Origin: Endocalyx cinctus | Taxonomy: Eukaryota; Ascomycota; Sordariomycetes; Amphisphaeriales; Apiosporaceae | NCBI GenBank assembly: GCA_001600455.1 | Contig: BCKC01000006.1 | Span: 2,914,001 to 2,978,000, forward strand | DNA: 64,000 nucleotides | Reading direction: 5' to 3' | Part shown: piece by piece, positions 34,636 through 44,898 of the stretch | Layout of the letters: every line of letters starts with the position of its first letter | How positions within the stretch are numbered: position 1 is the stretch's first letter | Made by a program: the position numbers and the translations under genes | Notes under the pieces: model-generated | Database searches by the model: none | What the model saw: the letters and a program-made list of their open reading frames with translations, nothing else | Told to the model about the DNA's origin: nothing

Positions 34636-35494
34636 TCAATTATCCATATACTCTATATAAGCATTCTCATCCGTCCATTTCTTGAGCTCGTCGAAGTTAC
34701 GACACTCGTGCAGCGCGCCATGGCCACCTAGAGTCGGGTCTGCCAGACACTGTAGGGCTTGTCGTAGCGCATCAAGACAATGAGGAATATGACTCCAAGG
34801 ATCAAGCTGCTCTTTTTCGTAGTGAAACTGATAAAGGCTTGTTCGAATAACAGCCTGGAAATGTTTTTAGCTTTCAATTATTATTATTACAAGTGAGACT
34901 ATCTCATAATGGGTGACTTACGAGACAGTGAAGCTGATGATACATTGCAACAACATATATGGCTTTTCCATCCGGAGCGTAGCCTTGGGTGAGCTGAATA
35001 TTGTTGTCTATAGCCCATTGGGGATCTACTTTGACCGCACCTCCGCCTCCTAGACAATCGATACTTGTTAGAAATCTAAAGAATTGTATATGATTTTCTT
35101 GCAAAGGAGTAGCCGTTTGTCTTACGAGGAAAAAGATCATTCCATAATGGATTCTGCTCGCTTAAATTTCCCGTTGAATACGGTGTGCTGAATAAGTAGG
35201 GAGAAAGCAAAGGAAAGTCCTTTACAGCTAGAAGTGGAACAGAGACAAGTCAGCGACTGAAACGAGCGGAGGCATGTTTCAACAATAGTTACCATGATCG
35301 TTCTTTTCGTGACGGTAAACACCGAACCAGACGGCATTGCTAATCAACAAGCCAGTTAGGCATAATGCCCACGCGGCCGTTGACCACCGCTGCCACCTAG
35401 TGCTTCTACGATAGGTTTGAAATAAACCATCATCGGTGCTAGTATCATCGGAAGATCTCCGCAAGGGCTCGTATGAAATCTCTTTAGAAGCCAT
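34636..35494 (-). CDS. UstYa-family (DUF3328) protein A
   Basis: Four exons (35494-35293, 35227-35126, 35049-34922, 34854-34636) give about 216 aa. One membrane segment at about residues 37-60 (AAWALCLTGLLISNAVWFG) follows a polar N-terminus. The family's two HxxHC motifs are intact: HQLHC (139-143) and HIPHC (166-170), the latter followed by DALRQALQC. UstYa-type proteins catalyse oxidative cyclisation or other oxidations in fungal ribosomal-peptide pathways such as ustiloxin, and some in other pathways. It lies between the AusD-like methyltransferase and the EamA transporter. Its membrane anchor would place it in the secretory pathway. Confidence 0.92.
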
Positions 35495-36412
35495 CTTCTA
35501 CTGATGTGTTGAAGGTGGAGTGTGAGAATCGGTCAATTTGATAAGAAAACTTTCTTGGAAGGGAGTTTAAGTTGAACTGAGTTAAGTTGAGAGTTTTCAT
35601 TCAAGTTCGGTTCTATATCATGATAAAATGAAGGGAAGAACTTTGAACAGGAACATCGTATAAAATGAAAGGGGGGAGTCTGGGGATACCTATCGATTGA
35701 CCTCTGTCACCACCTAGGCCTCGAAGAAGCGGGACATATCGAGAGTATTACGCCGAAGCATGTTCTTCCTTGTTATGGGAACATATTATAGCGTCGTTGG
35801 TACGTGAATAATCATCCTGTGTCGGTAAGCCGACCTACATGCATAGGAATCCCATAGATCTAGTGAGTAGGGTTTCATTGCATGAAGAGTAGTACGATGA
35901 GGCGTCTTACACCCCCCTGTCGGTACGTCCTACATTCCACTAGTGCCGAACCTCGAAGAGTCTTCTTATCTGTACAACTTCATGCTATGTGAAGCACTTG
36001 CTTATTAATACCCCCTCCTATATCGGAATTCAAGGGCGTGCTGGGCAGTGACTTAGTAAGTGGTAGGGTAATGAGGACCGGTGTAGAAGACATCAACCAA
36101 CCAGCACAGGAAAGGGAATCTAGCACTTGCCAAAATTTCTATTTCCCACGTCGGGAGTACTAATGATTTTTCTTTTTCGTATTAGATAAAAATAGCAAAG
36201 TAACGAAGTTATTAACTACTCAAAATCAAAATTAAAACTCAGACGTCAGAGTGTTTCTCATACCCGTAGCTGTTTACTGTCAGCGATTATCTGGAATGGT
36301 TAATGATGGCTAATCTATCTAGTTTAAGACAGTGGAATTTAAATTTGTTCTACTTTATGGATTACAATTTTAAAGGATACCTGACTAGGTTTTTGACTGG
36401 TTCATTCCTTGG
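35495..36412. other. Intergenic
   Basis: Upstream of UstYa A and downstream of the EamA gene. No small precursor-like frame with a signal peptide or KR repeats is visible. Confidence 0.45.
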
Positions 36413-37632
36413 CTAATTAGTGAGGGGTTCCATTTGAACTACTCCTTCTTCGCTAGCGATCTGATTCTTTCGATCACTATCTAAATCTCCACCCCTAGCA
36501 AGAGTGACAAGAAACAGACTTCCAATAATAACTGCCGTGCCTAGAAGAGCCCATCCCGTAGGTGTGATGTGGAAGAAAGCACGATCTATCACAAGCACCC
36601 ATATTATCTGTGTATAGATCATGAGTGTAGCAGCTGAGGAAGAGTCCTTTGATATTCCAATTGTGAAAAGATATTCCTGCAATTATTCTCAGCCCGTAAT
36701 CTTTTTAAAGAGGAATCCAAATTTTTAAATTTCGTATACTGACCATTGCGAAGCCGCAGATACCTATAAATACTAGGCATACCCATATCACGAGACTCCC
36801 CGGCCATGTTATCTTGGGTATCATGCTAAGAGCAATTCTGCTCGTAAACACTACGCCCCATGCAAATACATTCACACTCGTTAACGGATGAGCAAGTGTA
36901 CTCATGCGACGGATGGACATCAATGCAACCTTGGGGGGGACTATGTCAGTCATTCGATATTAATGAACTAAGGAGAAAATATAGGAATGAAAAAATATAA
37001 TACTTACCAAACCTCCGCATGCTCCAAATAGGCCAAATACCAAGCCCTTTATATGTTCATTCACACTTACGGAGGTATCAGAACCACCATCATCTATGTG
37101 AAATATGTCCCTAGGCTGGGCCACAAGTGTAACTCCTGCAAAAGCACCTGCAGCGCCGACGCAGTCCACCCATTGAATCGTACTGAGTGACAAATATCTC
37201 GCGAGGACTAGTGATCCCAAAGGGCTTAGAAAACTTAAAGCTGTTGCTTCGCTGAGTGTTAAGTATATCATGGAGACTTTTTTTTAAGCAGATAAGTAGG
37301 TGATAAATTAACTATTTATTCATGTTCTCGAAATGGCATGCCAACTTACAGAAAAAGCCCGTAGCGCTACAAATCCCACCAACTGCCCTCAGAAAAATGA
37401 AGCTCCTAACTCCTGGATCTCCGAAAAGTGCCGAGGACGTCGAGGTTTCAGTACGTGAAAGAAATAACGTACACCCAAGTCCCGTAACTAGCATCCTAAC
37501 ATGCAAGATCATGAACGGATGAACGAGCTCGGGACTCGTTTCGCAGAATTTGGCCGCCGCGTTCATGGTAGCAGCGAGAATTTGCGATGCTATGACCCAT
37601 AGAGATGGATAGTGATTTTTAAGTGAGTGCAT
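36413..37632 (-). CDS. EamA/DMT-superfamily membrane transporter
   Basis: Four exons with three introns (about 37278-37340, 36930-37010, 36680-36740). The start is the ATG at 37632 (MHSLKNHYPSLW); the longer frame begins at TTG. Several hydrophobic helices occur in each exon, for example FIFLRAVGGICSATGFF, TALSFLSPLGSLVLARYL, GLVFGLFGACGGL and GWALLGTAVIIGSLFLV, giving about ten helices in the two-repeat EamA layout. Fungal members (SLC35G-like) sit in internal or plasma membranes and move unknown small molecules. Its place between two UstYa genes makes export of a pathway product or intermediate possible; that is inference. Confidence 0.85.
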
Positions 37633-39308
37633 GGTGTTTAAACTTCTGGCCGTTATTATTCGTAAAGCTCTGTGCAACAATATTGCTGATAAATTGGAAT
37701 TAGAAGAGAGTTACTATATTTAATGTGACTGAAGTTAAGTGTAGATATAGAGAAGTGTTTATCCATAACGGCGAGTCGAACCCCTTCAGGTAGACGAAAG
37801 CGGGCTCAAATAGAAGTCTGTTGGATGAGCTTACAGATCAAGACGGGATGATAGAAGCAATATTGTCCTTATCAGGTCCTTTGAGGAACATATTGGGCAA
37901 AATCTCGAAATTAAGAATCTGGGGGATCGAAAAGACCCTGTATAGTAGTCTCGTGTCAAACCGATGACTTTCGAACTTCAACGACATGGCAAGCGTGCGA
38001 TATCGGTTCAAACCAGTTATGCCATCACACAGTTCGGGTTACAGAAAAAAGCGCAACATAACATCGAGCTCGGCAAATTTAGACTACTGTGTGAGGGTTG
38101 GTTCTGGACAACTTTTTGATGATGTGCCTCAAGACAAGGTCTGGTCATAACTAACGACTAATTGGTAAGTCTATAATATCGTTAGACTACTAATATAAGT
38201 TAGCGTGAAGTAATCCTAGAGCAGAGGGGGTGTCATTAAAAAGTATACATCTCGTTAATAATGGAAACCCTGGAACCTATGAAAGCTTTTCGATAAGCTT
38301 TTCTATAAAAAAAGAAAAGCTTATACGAACCCGAAAAAGAAGTAAGATAATATCCGGGCACACCACCACCTACTCCTTACGCTATCCGCATGAATACGCA
38401 TTATTTCCTAACGTCAGCAATGCGGTACGTCTGATATACTTTGAACCCCTGCCAAATCGGGACCGAACCGAGAAAAACCCTTCCCCCGCCGCAGTAGGAC
38501 AATCTTCTAATTATTTTAACATCATTGTCACAATATTGGGGTAGAAAGGGCGAAATTGAAGTAGGTGGTTTGATATTAGAGAGATAACTCGTATTAAGTT
38601 CAATTCCTAAAATGCCAAGTGGTCTTCCTTATATTTATTGGCTGATAGCTTCGTTCAAGGATAGTGCGTAAAGACCGCCTTGGCAACTCATGTGCAGATC
38701 TTGGATATACCATCGTTACGGGTTCTGCGGGTGAAAGAAAGATGCCCTGGTCAAGTACTTGTGGGTCGCGCTAAGTAGGATTTTCCCCAGGGTATTATTC
38801 TCCGCGCTTTTATAGAGCTGGGAAAACGTATGTTAATACGGAGTACGGAGTACAAAGTGGTAGATTTCTGAATAGGTTGCATGGGAGATAACCCTGGCTT
38901 GGCTTAGGTACAGCTCCCCGGTACCACTTTTACCTCTCCTACCATAGTATCACTGGCGAGATGTGATCAGATCAAGTTGTATCAAGTGCAAACAAGAGTT
39001 CTTATCATCATTGAAATGTATACGCCCCTTGACAAGGCGAGCAGAAATCGTAAGCTTTCTTAGTGTTCCATATCTATTCATTAAAACTGAATTAGTCTCG
39101 GCTAGAGGTCATTTAGTTACTTGTCCGCACTCTTGCTTGTTCTGTCTCATACCACTGCTAAGTAAAGAGGAACAAAAAAGGAAAAAAAGAGGCTTCGAAC
39201 AAGACTATGGTTTCAATAATGGTAAGATATCATAATCATACCGATTTTCTAACGCGATGGTATTAAGAAGATGTGAATATACAGCAGCTCCGTACAAAGT
39301 ACGCGATT
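37633..39308. other. Intergenic with tRNA-like relics
   Basis: About 1.7 kb between the EamA gene and the prolyl hydroxylase gene, both reading away from it. It contains tRNA-like segments at 37763-37843 and near 37976-38036. No coding sequence is recognised; the frame at 38230-38544 has no domain. Confidence 0.5.
37763..37843 (-). pseudogene. Decayed tRNA-like element, possibly tRNA-Arg(TCT) with intron
   Basis: Minus strand carries GGGGTTCGACTC (T-loop/B box) near 37772-37784 and an anticodon-arm-like CAGACTTCTA with an apparent intron before TCTACCTGAAGG. The T stem pairs only in part and the 5' acceptor strand is not found. A dead tRNA copy is the simplest reading. Confidence 0.3.
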
Positions 39309-40247
39309 ATGCTCTTGCCAGTGAGCATGATCTTATTAAGCGTATTGCGCCTTGGACAATTCTTGTCCAAGCACGACGTCACACTTGACAGCATCTTAAA
39401 CCAGATCCTTTCTGGAAGGCTGCCTTTCAATATTCTCGTCAAAGAGCAATACGACACCACCTCTTATAGCTGTGACCAAAACTACACAATTGAGCTTCTT
39501 TCAATTGACCCACTGGTGATATATATCAACAACTTCATACGTGACGAAGAGATAGATCATATTCTAGCCCTAGGGTAAGCAATCTTCCTTTTCTGGGACT
39601 AATAACATATTTCCCATTCAACTAACGCGGAGTCTTTCAGAAAGGACATTTTTAGCACTTCCCTTGTGTTCGCAGGGTCTGATGGCTTCAATCAAGTCTT
39701 GAATCGGACTATGCGCAGCTCAGAAACCGCATTTCTCCCAAAGGATGATATAGTATGCCAATGCCTTACGAAAAGAATGCAATCCCTGCTCGGCAACGTC
39801 AAGCACTCCGAGGTCGAGGCCCTACAGATGGTCAAGTACGCAACCGGCGGCGATCATTTCAGGTCCCACACAGACTGGTTCGACATGCCAAAGCTCGACT
39901 TTCCAATCCCAGGTTCAGAGGACAAATCACCTAAGCCTAGCAATCGCCTGGGTAGCATATTCGCTTACCTCGAGGATGATTGCGAGCGTGGCGAGACCTA
40001 CTTCCCACATCTGCCGAGCGTACTCGAGTCGGCGGATGGTAGCAAGTTTGCGCTCGCGGCGGGAGACACCGGATTGCTCGTCAAACCTCGACGAGGTAAT
40101 GCCATTTTCTGGAATAACCTACATCCAAACGGAACAGGAGACGAGAGAACGTCCCACGCGGGCCTTCCAGTGGAGTCGGGCTTAAAAATTGGTCTCAACA
40201 TTTGGAGTAGATACTTTTTGGATGAAGTTATGGTTGGCGGAGACTAA
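39309..40247 (+). CDS. Prolyl 4-hydroxylase-type 2OG-Fe(II) dioxygenase
   Basis: Exons 39309-39574 and 39641-40247 give 290 aa. The longer frame starts at GTG; the first in-frame ATG is at 39309, so residues 1-15 (LLPVSMILLSVLRL) are a signal anchor. The catalytic core: SHTDWF with iron ligands His165 and Asp167, RGETYFPHL, KPRRGNAIFWNNL, distal His261 in TSHAG, and Lys271 for 2-oxoglutarate. This is the P4Hc domain. Such enzymes hydroxylate prolyl or other residues of peptides in the secretory pathway. Its position among three HxxHC proteins and a Pro-rich secreted peptide gene makes a peptide substrate an attractive guess. Confidence 0.93.
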
Positions 40248-40567
40248 GAGATAAACACTTTATTGCAGCTTAAATTTTTGATGTTTACATCATTTCTCAC
40301 CGTAGACTTTTTCGTGTGTCAGCGCTGTTTTGCCTAGTTTGATATTTCCTTTTCTCTCTTTCTCTCTCTCTCTCTCTTTTTTTTTTTTTTTTTGAAGGAA
40401 AGAAAATACGAGAATAGAAAGGCTATTAAGTAGTTAGGTAGTGAAATGAATTGAATTAAACTTCAATTACCACTGAACTTAAAATTTCTTTTCCTTTTTT
40501 CCGTTCAAAGCTAATCTACGTGATATTTGAAAATAAACACTCTCAAAAAGTTATTTGAAGATCTCTT
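40248..40567. other. Convergent intergenic region with CT/T microsatellite
   Basis: Spacer between the stops of the prolyl hydroxylase and UstYa B. It has a (CT)n tract followed by a T run at about 40350-40393. Confidence 0.6.
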
Positions 40568-41634
40568 TCAGTCTACAATGAGGAGACTGGCATTACGCCA
40601 GCTTTCAATATTCTCAAACTGTGTACGGTGTGAAGTTGCCCAAGCATGAATCCTTTCAAAGTTCCTACAAGTATGAGGAGTATCCGTATTCAGTATCACT
40701 CTAGATCCATCCAGCTTCCACTCCATCGGGGTCAAGTCTGCATGACATTGGAGTGACTGTCGTATGTGGTTTACGCAGTGACCTGGTTCAATTAGCGGTA
40801 TATTCATAAAAACATTAGCACTTCAGTGATACTAACCGATATGGTCATCTCTTGATGGATCATTTGGTCTATGAAAAACTCCCACGTAGTACTCGGGATA
40901 TAAGGCTTGACGGAGTCGGTTCTATTCGATTCTTAGTGTCAGTCTTAGTGTCTTCGAGACTATTTTACATCACAGAAAATCTCACCAGGCAGTGAAGTGA
41001 ATGGTAAACATCCAGACCACTGAAATATAAACCTGATTCTGGCCATTGAAACGTCGACTCCCCAAGGTCAACTTCCGACCGATCAAAGTCAAGATTCAAC
41101 CCTATAAAAATATTAGCAGGGACATGGCATTTTCATCAACTTTCTATACTCGCCTCCTAGAAGTTTTTCCCAAGCTTTATCGGTCGCCGGCCCAGGGGGG
41201 CCAACATATTCATGTCCTTTTTGTTCGATGAATAAGGTGCCGTCGCTATCTAACTTGACGCCGCCTGAGAAGCTCTGAACTACCAACTCAATTTCATTCC
41301 TAGCAGGTTCTAAGAGGATAAATCGTCAGTTAATCTATACCAGGGGCTTTCACGGCATCTTTTTTGTTGTTACTCCGTTGCCCCCAACTAGTGCACTGTA
41401 AAGTCTTTTATATATATACATACCGAGATCTGTGGCAAATCCGAGTTTGTAGGATGCCGTATCGATAGAATATTGATGATGTGTCAAATAAAACAGGCTC
41501 AAAAATACGAAAAAAATGTTAAATGAGATAGAAATTATGGAGAGCATTGGATGAATCTTCCAACTTCTCTTATGTTGTTGTGGTGTATATTCTGTCGTTT
41601 CCAACAAGCCTTCTTCCTCCTCACCTGAGCTCAT
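40568..41634 (-). CDS. UstYa-family (DUF3328) protein B
   Basis: Five exons (41634-41424, 41309-41154, 41101-40986, 40921-40837, 40782-40568) give 260 aa. A membrane segment (MLSIISISFNIFFVFLSLFYL) is at about residues 30-50. Both HxxHC motifs are present: HSLHC (156-160) and HIGHC (188-192), the latter assembled across intron 4 and followed by VNHIRQSLQC. The region between carries EYVGPPGPATDKAWEKLLGG, typical of the family. Frame is kept across intron 2 only if it is a GC-AG intron (GCGAGT donor at 41153, acceptor TATAG at 41102, branch-like GCTAAT). The role is as for protein A: membrane-bound oxidase/cyclase of a specialised, probably peptide, pathway. Confidence 0.9.
41102..41153 (-). 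other. Candidate GC-AG intron of UstYa B
   Basis: 52 nt starting GCGAGT and ending TATAG. No GT donor in this stretch restores the frame, while the GC donor gives LLGG-LNLDFD in frame. Confidence 0.65.
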
Positions 41635-42533
41635 GCTGACTTGAGAAGAAACTCGGAAAATCTTCTATCTTAAGAAAGAGCTGATTAAGCAGGACGTATA
41701 CAAAGCAGTTTGGTGACAGGAGCTCTAGATATAATAGTAGGTCTACCAAGAAGTTGTCAAAGTGGGACGGATGATTTGAACATCAGGAAACTCTGCATGA
41801 GAAGTCACACTTTCATCTAAGATTCAAAATGTCCCATGACTACGCGAGACTTAAGTAGATACCATCCAAATCTTGTCAGCGCATCATCTACTATGCACTG
41901 CGCTGACGAAGCCCTGTACGTAGTCAGGCAAGATGCTTTCCATCTGTACCACTATACCGGATGAGATAAATTAATTAATTACAGGGATTTAATCTTTAAC
42001 TCGACGTCTGGCGTCAGCTTATAAGATAAGACGATCAACTTACATAATTCTATTCCGATATAGTATTGTTATTTTGATACAGGTAAAAAACGAATCCGTT
42101 ATTACCTGTTTAGTTATAACGGTTTATCTAGTCTCCACTCCTTTCTGAGATATTTTGATTGATAATCCACCTTACTTTAGATCATATTTACTTGGTTTCC
42201 CTTTTCCAATGCACAAGCTGCTAAGTCCTATCAGTTCCCGGGCAGGTTATCCTTACAGAAAATATACCGCGTTAAGTTTCCTAATTCGTATGGTTGTTAT
42301 CTACTGTTGAAGTCCTATTTTATTTTTACTTTATCCTATGATCCCGAAGTTTGGAAACTAAGCCCCGGTCATCCAAGAATTAGACACCCGAGAGAGTTAA
42401 ATCGGATAATTAACTTACTTGATTGTATCTCGTAAACTCTTGGTCTTTGGAAAAAACAAGATCAATCCCTTAAGTGATTACCTCCTCATCTGTTGGAAAT
42501 TTAGTATAGCACTCTTCAAATACTACAATCAAT
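41635..42533. promoter_or_regulatory. Divergent intergenic region
   Basis: About 900 bp between UstYa B (leftward) and the HxxHC protein at 42534 (rightward), likely carrying both promoters. I see no clear TATA box or Zn2Cys6 site beyond scattered CGG words. Confidence 0.4.
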
Positions 42534-43250
42534 ATGGAATACGACGACAAAATTCAAGAAGCAGAAGATATTGAGTCTGGTCACGATGTGACGGAAAGCT
42601 TCTTACAGCATGATACCGCTCTACCAATCGCGCCGAAACCACAAAGGCGCCTTTTATGGCTGCTGATTTTTGAAAATATCATTTTTGCTTTTTCCTTCCT
42701 TCTATTGTGGATGGTCTTCATCCCACCACGGACGAATCTCAACTACCAAGCCCTCACCGCGGACAACAAAATCTATCCGTCGGGGCCACTATCGTGGTCA
42801 CAGCGATTTGAAGCCTTGCCATGCGGTACAACGCCGGAAGAGGCACGAGAGAGAGGGTGCGAGTTCGACATGTTAGTCACTGCTTGGCTTCCTCCAAGAT
42901 GTATTGATCGCGAGCTCGTCGATGAGTTCATGGAGGTGGGCCAGTGGGAGTTCTACTCAAAACTCCACGCCGAGGACGAAGACAAATGGGATACCTATGA
43001 CCCGAACTTCATAGGTTCAGTCAACCATACCATCTGGACTACGAGACGATGGCACGCTACTCATTGTCTATATATGTTTAAGAAATTGACTCGCGCCCTG
43101 GTGAATGGCTGGACCACGGATGCTGAAGCTGTGTCAGAACCACACATGGAGCATTGCATGAAAGTTTTCATGGATGAAGTTTTGTTCGGCCCTAATCTTG
43201 ATCAGGACGAGATACAAACTTACTTGGAAATAATTTATCCGCCCTGTTAA
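42534..43250 (+). CDS. UstYa-related protein C with two HxxHC motifs
   Basis: Single exon, 238 aa. The N-terminus is acidic, a membrane segment spans about residues 40-62 (WLLIFENIIFAFSFLLLWMVF), and two HxxHC motifs occur at HATHC (174-178) and HMEHC (204-208), the arrangement of the UstYa family. The middle block, ALPCGTTPEEARERGCEFD and TAWLPPRCIDRELVDEF, is Cys-rich and defines a separate subfamily without the EYxG block of proteins A and B. It probably sits in the secretory membrane facing the lumen. Whether it is an active oxidase is unknown. Confidence 0.8.
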   Translation: MEYDDKIQEAEDIESGHDVTESFLQHDTALPIAPKPQRRLLWLLIFENIIFAFSFLLLWMVFIPPRTNLNYQALTADNKIYPSGPLSWSQRFEALPCGTTPEEARERGCEFDMLVTAWLPPRCIDRELVDEFMEVGQWEFYSKLHAEDEDKWDTYDPNFIGSVNHTIWTTRRWHATHCLYMFKKLTRALVNGWTTDAEAVSEPHMEHCMKVFMDEVLFGPNLDQDEIQTYLEIIYPPC

Positions 43251-43851
43251 TGCTTAGTCGTGTGAGGAGATATTCAGCGGCGTATGTAGAGCCTAAGTTG
43301 GGGCTTTGTTGGACTCGCATATTACATTTTTAGTTAACTTAGCACATTGTGATATCCATGCAAAGCAATGCAAAGCAAGCTTAAATAATTGTCACTTATC
43401 GTACCCGGTTATAGTGATGGTAAATTGAGCAGAAATATTGACAATAACTAAGTACTCGCGTCATAATCATTTGCTGTTCTAAGAGAGTAGACACATCACT
43501 GTGAGACGGTAGTTAGACAAATTTCAATGATAGCCCCCTTTAACCCGCGTATTAATTACATGAAGACATAGCTTTCTACATCTACAGCTTGCTATCTTGC
43601 ACTAGCTTACCTGTAGCCTGGGATAGATTATCCTCGGTATCCTGCCATATACGGGAGACAGCGGGTATCAAGAACTTTGAGTAAGTTATCTGGCCTTCTC
43701 ATCATGGATCGCCGGCAACCGATCAAGCCGAAACATGCAGTACATGACTGACCTTTACGACTTTCGTACTCGATCACATCAAGCGGATTATCTAAGCCAC
43801 CTTTACACTAGATCATGCCAGGGGGTGTATTAAGTGCACCCCATAGATGTA

Positions 43852-43991
43852 TACCCCACAGGTACCTGGTAGCCCTGGTTCTTATTATAGACTTTATTAG
43901 AACTGGGTGGCGTGGGCTTACGTGAGTTTACCCCACAGATGCCTACCAGATGGTTCTTATAAGCATTACCGACTATTGTGGGCTTACGTGA
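43852..43991. repeat. Imperfect direct duplication
   Basis: TACCCCACAG...TGGTTCTTAT...GTGGGCTTACGTGA occurs twice, at about 43852-43925 and 43929-43991. The spacing between the shared words differs by about 11 nt. Confidence 0.75.
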
Positions 43992-43995
43992 ACAG

Positions 43996-44021
43996 GACTT
44001 TACGTGTAACCCATAAAGTCC
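43996..44021. repeat. Inverted repeat (8-bp stem)
   Basis: GGACTTTA and TAAAGTCC flank an 11-nt loop directly after the duplication. Together with the G/C-end inverted words at 43820-43841 this could be the remains of a small MITE-like element. Confidence 0.6.
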
Positions 44022-44763
44022 GTTCATCGGGTCTAGCCCCTATATGTCGATAAGAAAATTTAATATGATTGAAAGCGAACCCGACTTCCTGCACTTTTCG
44101 ATGTAGGTTGATTACATAGTTGACTTTCAACTACATTAATAATCATGGACTTACTAGGAGCAAGATACTATTTTCTTTTTCTTCTCCTTTCCTAAACAAG
44201 ACACAAAAATCGAGTTATCCCCCCCCTGCTACCCCCGTTCCCCTGTCCCACCGGTCTAATGATCTAAAGGGCGTTACGGTATGACCGCTCATCTATATCG
44301 ATTTTCTGTACCGACGACGTATTAAAGGGTATATGGCGCGTTGAAGAACGCGAAGGCAAGGGTATACAAACACTAGACCCGGAAGCGGTCAGGCATTACA
44401 TGTGCTTCCAGTAATGACAATTGGGTGGTTACTTTGTCGACCCTTGCACATCCACCTCATCACGTCCAGAGTGAGATATTTTCTGCCTAGTTGGATAGCC
44501 TTTCAATAATATGGCCGAAGGATTCTAGTTTACCTGAAACCTGCAGCACGGAAGCACGAAGATGTCGATCAAGAAGACACAGGGGCGTTGATTATCAAGC
44601 AAAGCAAGCAGGATGCGATTCCTTTATCCCATCCGGTGAACTTTCAGTTCAAGATTTACAGTTATGAGCAGATCGAATGTGATAACGAACATGTAATCCG
44701 ATTCAAGGAGGTTGAAATCCGTACTAATTAAGTACAGAGCCCGATAATCGCTGGACTGAAAAG

Positions 44764-44770
44764 TATAAAG
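44764..44770 (+). promoter_or_regulatory. Candidate TATA box of the micro-exon gene
   Basis: TATAAAG about 130 nt upstream of the ATG at 44899, followed by a pyrimidine-rich CTCTCGCCTTTC stretch. Confidence 0.45.
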
Positions 44771-44898
44771 CCACTCTCGCCTTTCAAAAAACTAAGAGAC
44801 ATATCAGATCATATTTCAAGGCATTCAGTCATTCGGAATAATTAATCGTAACTATTTTCAAGAATTGTCTCATATTCCAAGCACCAACCATCAACACC

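Larger units (their letters stand above)
43251..44898. other. Intergenic with imperfect repeats
   Basis: About 1.6 kb before the micro-exon gene. It holds the repeat/hairpin block at 43820-44030 and a C run at 44220-44226. No coding frame with support. Confidence 0.5.

Noticed and set aside
37976..38036. Possible tRNA on either strand (TTCGAA and GGTTCAAACC words with pairing GATG/CATC ends)
   Set aside because: Stems pair poorly and both strands look equally tRNA-like, so no gene is called; mentioned only as a possible relic.
38230..38544. 104-codon frame as a possible RiPP precursor
   Set aside because: No signal peptide and no repeated core or KR repeat.
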